Origin: Saprospiraceae bacterium
Lineage (GTDB): Bacteria; Bacteroidota; Bacteroidia; Chitinophagales; Saprospiraceae
Assembly (NCBI GenBank): GCA_020628755.1
Contig: JAHDEQ010000044.1
Span: 4,505 to 10,718, forward strand
Direction of reading: 5' to 3'
DNA: 6,214 nucleotides
Of this stretch, positions 6,198 through 6,214 are shown one piece after another. Each line of letters starts with the position of its first letter. The stretch's first letter is position 1. A model generated the notes under the pieces. That model was given only the letters and a program-made list of their open reading frames with translations, did not search any database and was not told the DNA's origin. Made by a program: the position numbers and the translations under genes.

Positions 6198-6214
6198 AAA
6201 TTTATGAAGCTAGT

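Larger units (their letters stand above)
5908..6214. other. Gene-free repeat cluster downstream of the GH31 gene
   Basis: From the GH31 stop codon to the window edge (307 bp) there is no credible coding sequence on either strand. A minus-strand open frame across 5809-6048 runs through the repeats and the end of the GH31 gene and has no family features. The stretch instead contains one 53-bp direct repeat in two copies and five separate inverted repeats, listed individually. No hairpin with a clean T-run directly follows the GH31 gene, so transcription may end at one of these palindromes. The density of inverted repeats is far above the rest of the window and resembles a mosaic of REP/BIME-like intergenic elements. 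No transposase gene or target-site duplication is visible here. Confidence 0.75.

Noticed and set aside
6204..6214. ATG AAG CTA at the right edge as the start of a next gene
   Set aside because: Only three codons are visible, too few to support a coding call; it may be a real start but the window ends.

Overview
The window looks like chromosomal DNA of a member of the Bacteroidota. It is AT-rich. The left edge holds the end of a Bacteroidota-style TonB-dependent outer-membrane receptor, and the GyrA protein has the C-terminal-domain wording I associate with that phylum. Neither long gene has a Shine-Dalgarno sequence before its start, and an exact copy of the phylum's promoter -7 element (TAnnTTTG) lies upstream of gyrA. 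A Cytophagales- or Flavobacteriales-like source is plausible, but genus cannot be read from the sequence.

Layout from left to right: (1) 2-367, plus strand, the last 121 codons of a TonB-dependent receptor. (2) 406-443, a strong hairpin with an A-run before it and a T-run after it, which can terminate transcription from both sides. (3) 448-3117, minus strand, complete gyrA (DNA gyrase subunit A, 889 aa). (4) 3118-3417, an AT-rich 300-bp divergent intergenic region with the gyrA promoter candidate. (5) 3418-5907, plus strand, a complete 829-aa glycoside hydrolase family 31 enzyme, probably a cytoplasmic alpha-glucosidase, with a perfect 10-bp inverted repeat just after its start codon. (6) 5908-6214, no gene, but densely packed with repeats: a 53-bp direct repeat present twice 124 bp apart, three related short hairpins, and two further unrelated hairpins.

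The three genes do not form an operon or a pathway. The receptor and gyrA converge on a shared terminator, and gyrA and the GH31 gene diverge. The receptor imports an unknown ligand, gyrase is a housekeeping topoisomerase, and the GH31 enzyme trims alpha-glucosides. No polysaccharide utilisation locus is visible, since there is no SusC/SusD pair and no sensor next to the GH31 gene.

I see no convincing new multi-gene system. The points most worth a second look are the palindrome-rich repeat cluster at the right end, whose three related hairpins differ by paired base changes; the inverted repeat spanning codons 8-19 of the GH31 gene with a second ATG in its loop; and the glutamine in GyrA at the position equivalent to E. 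coli Ser83.
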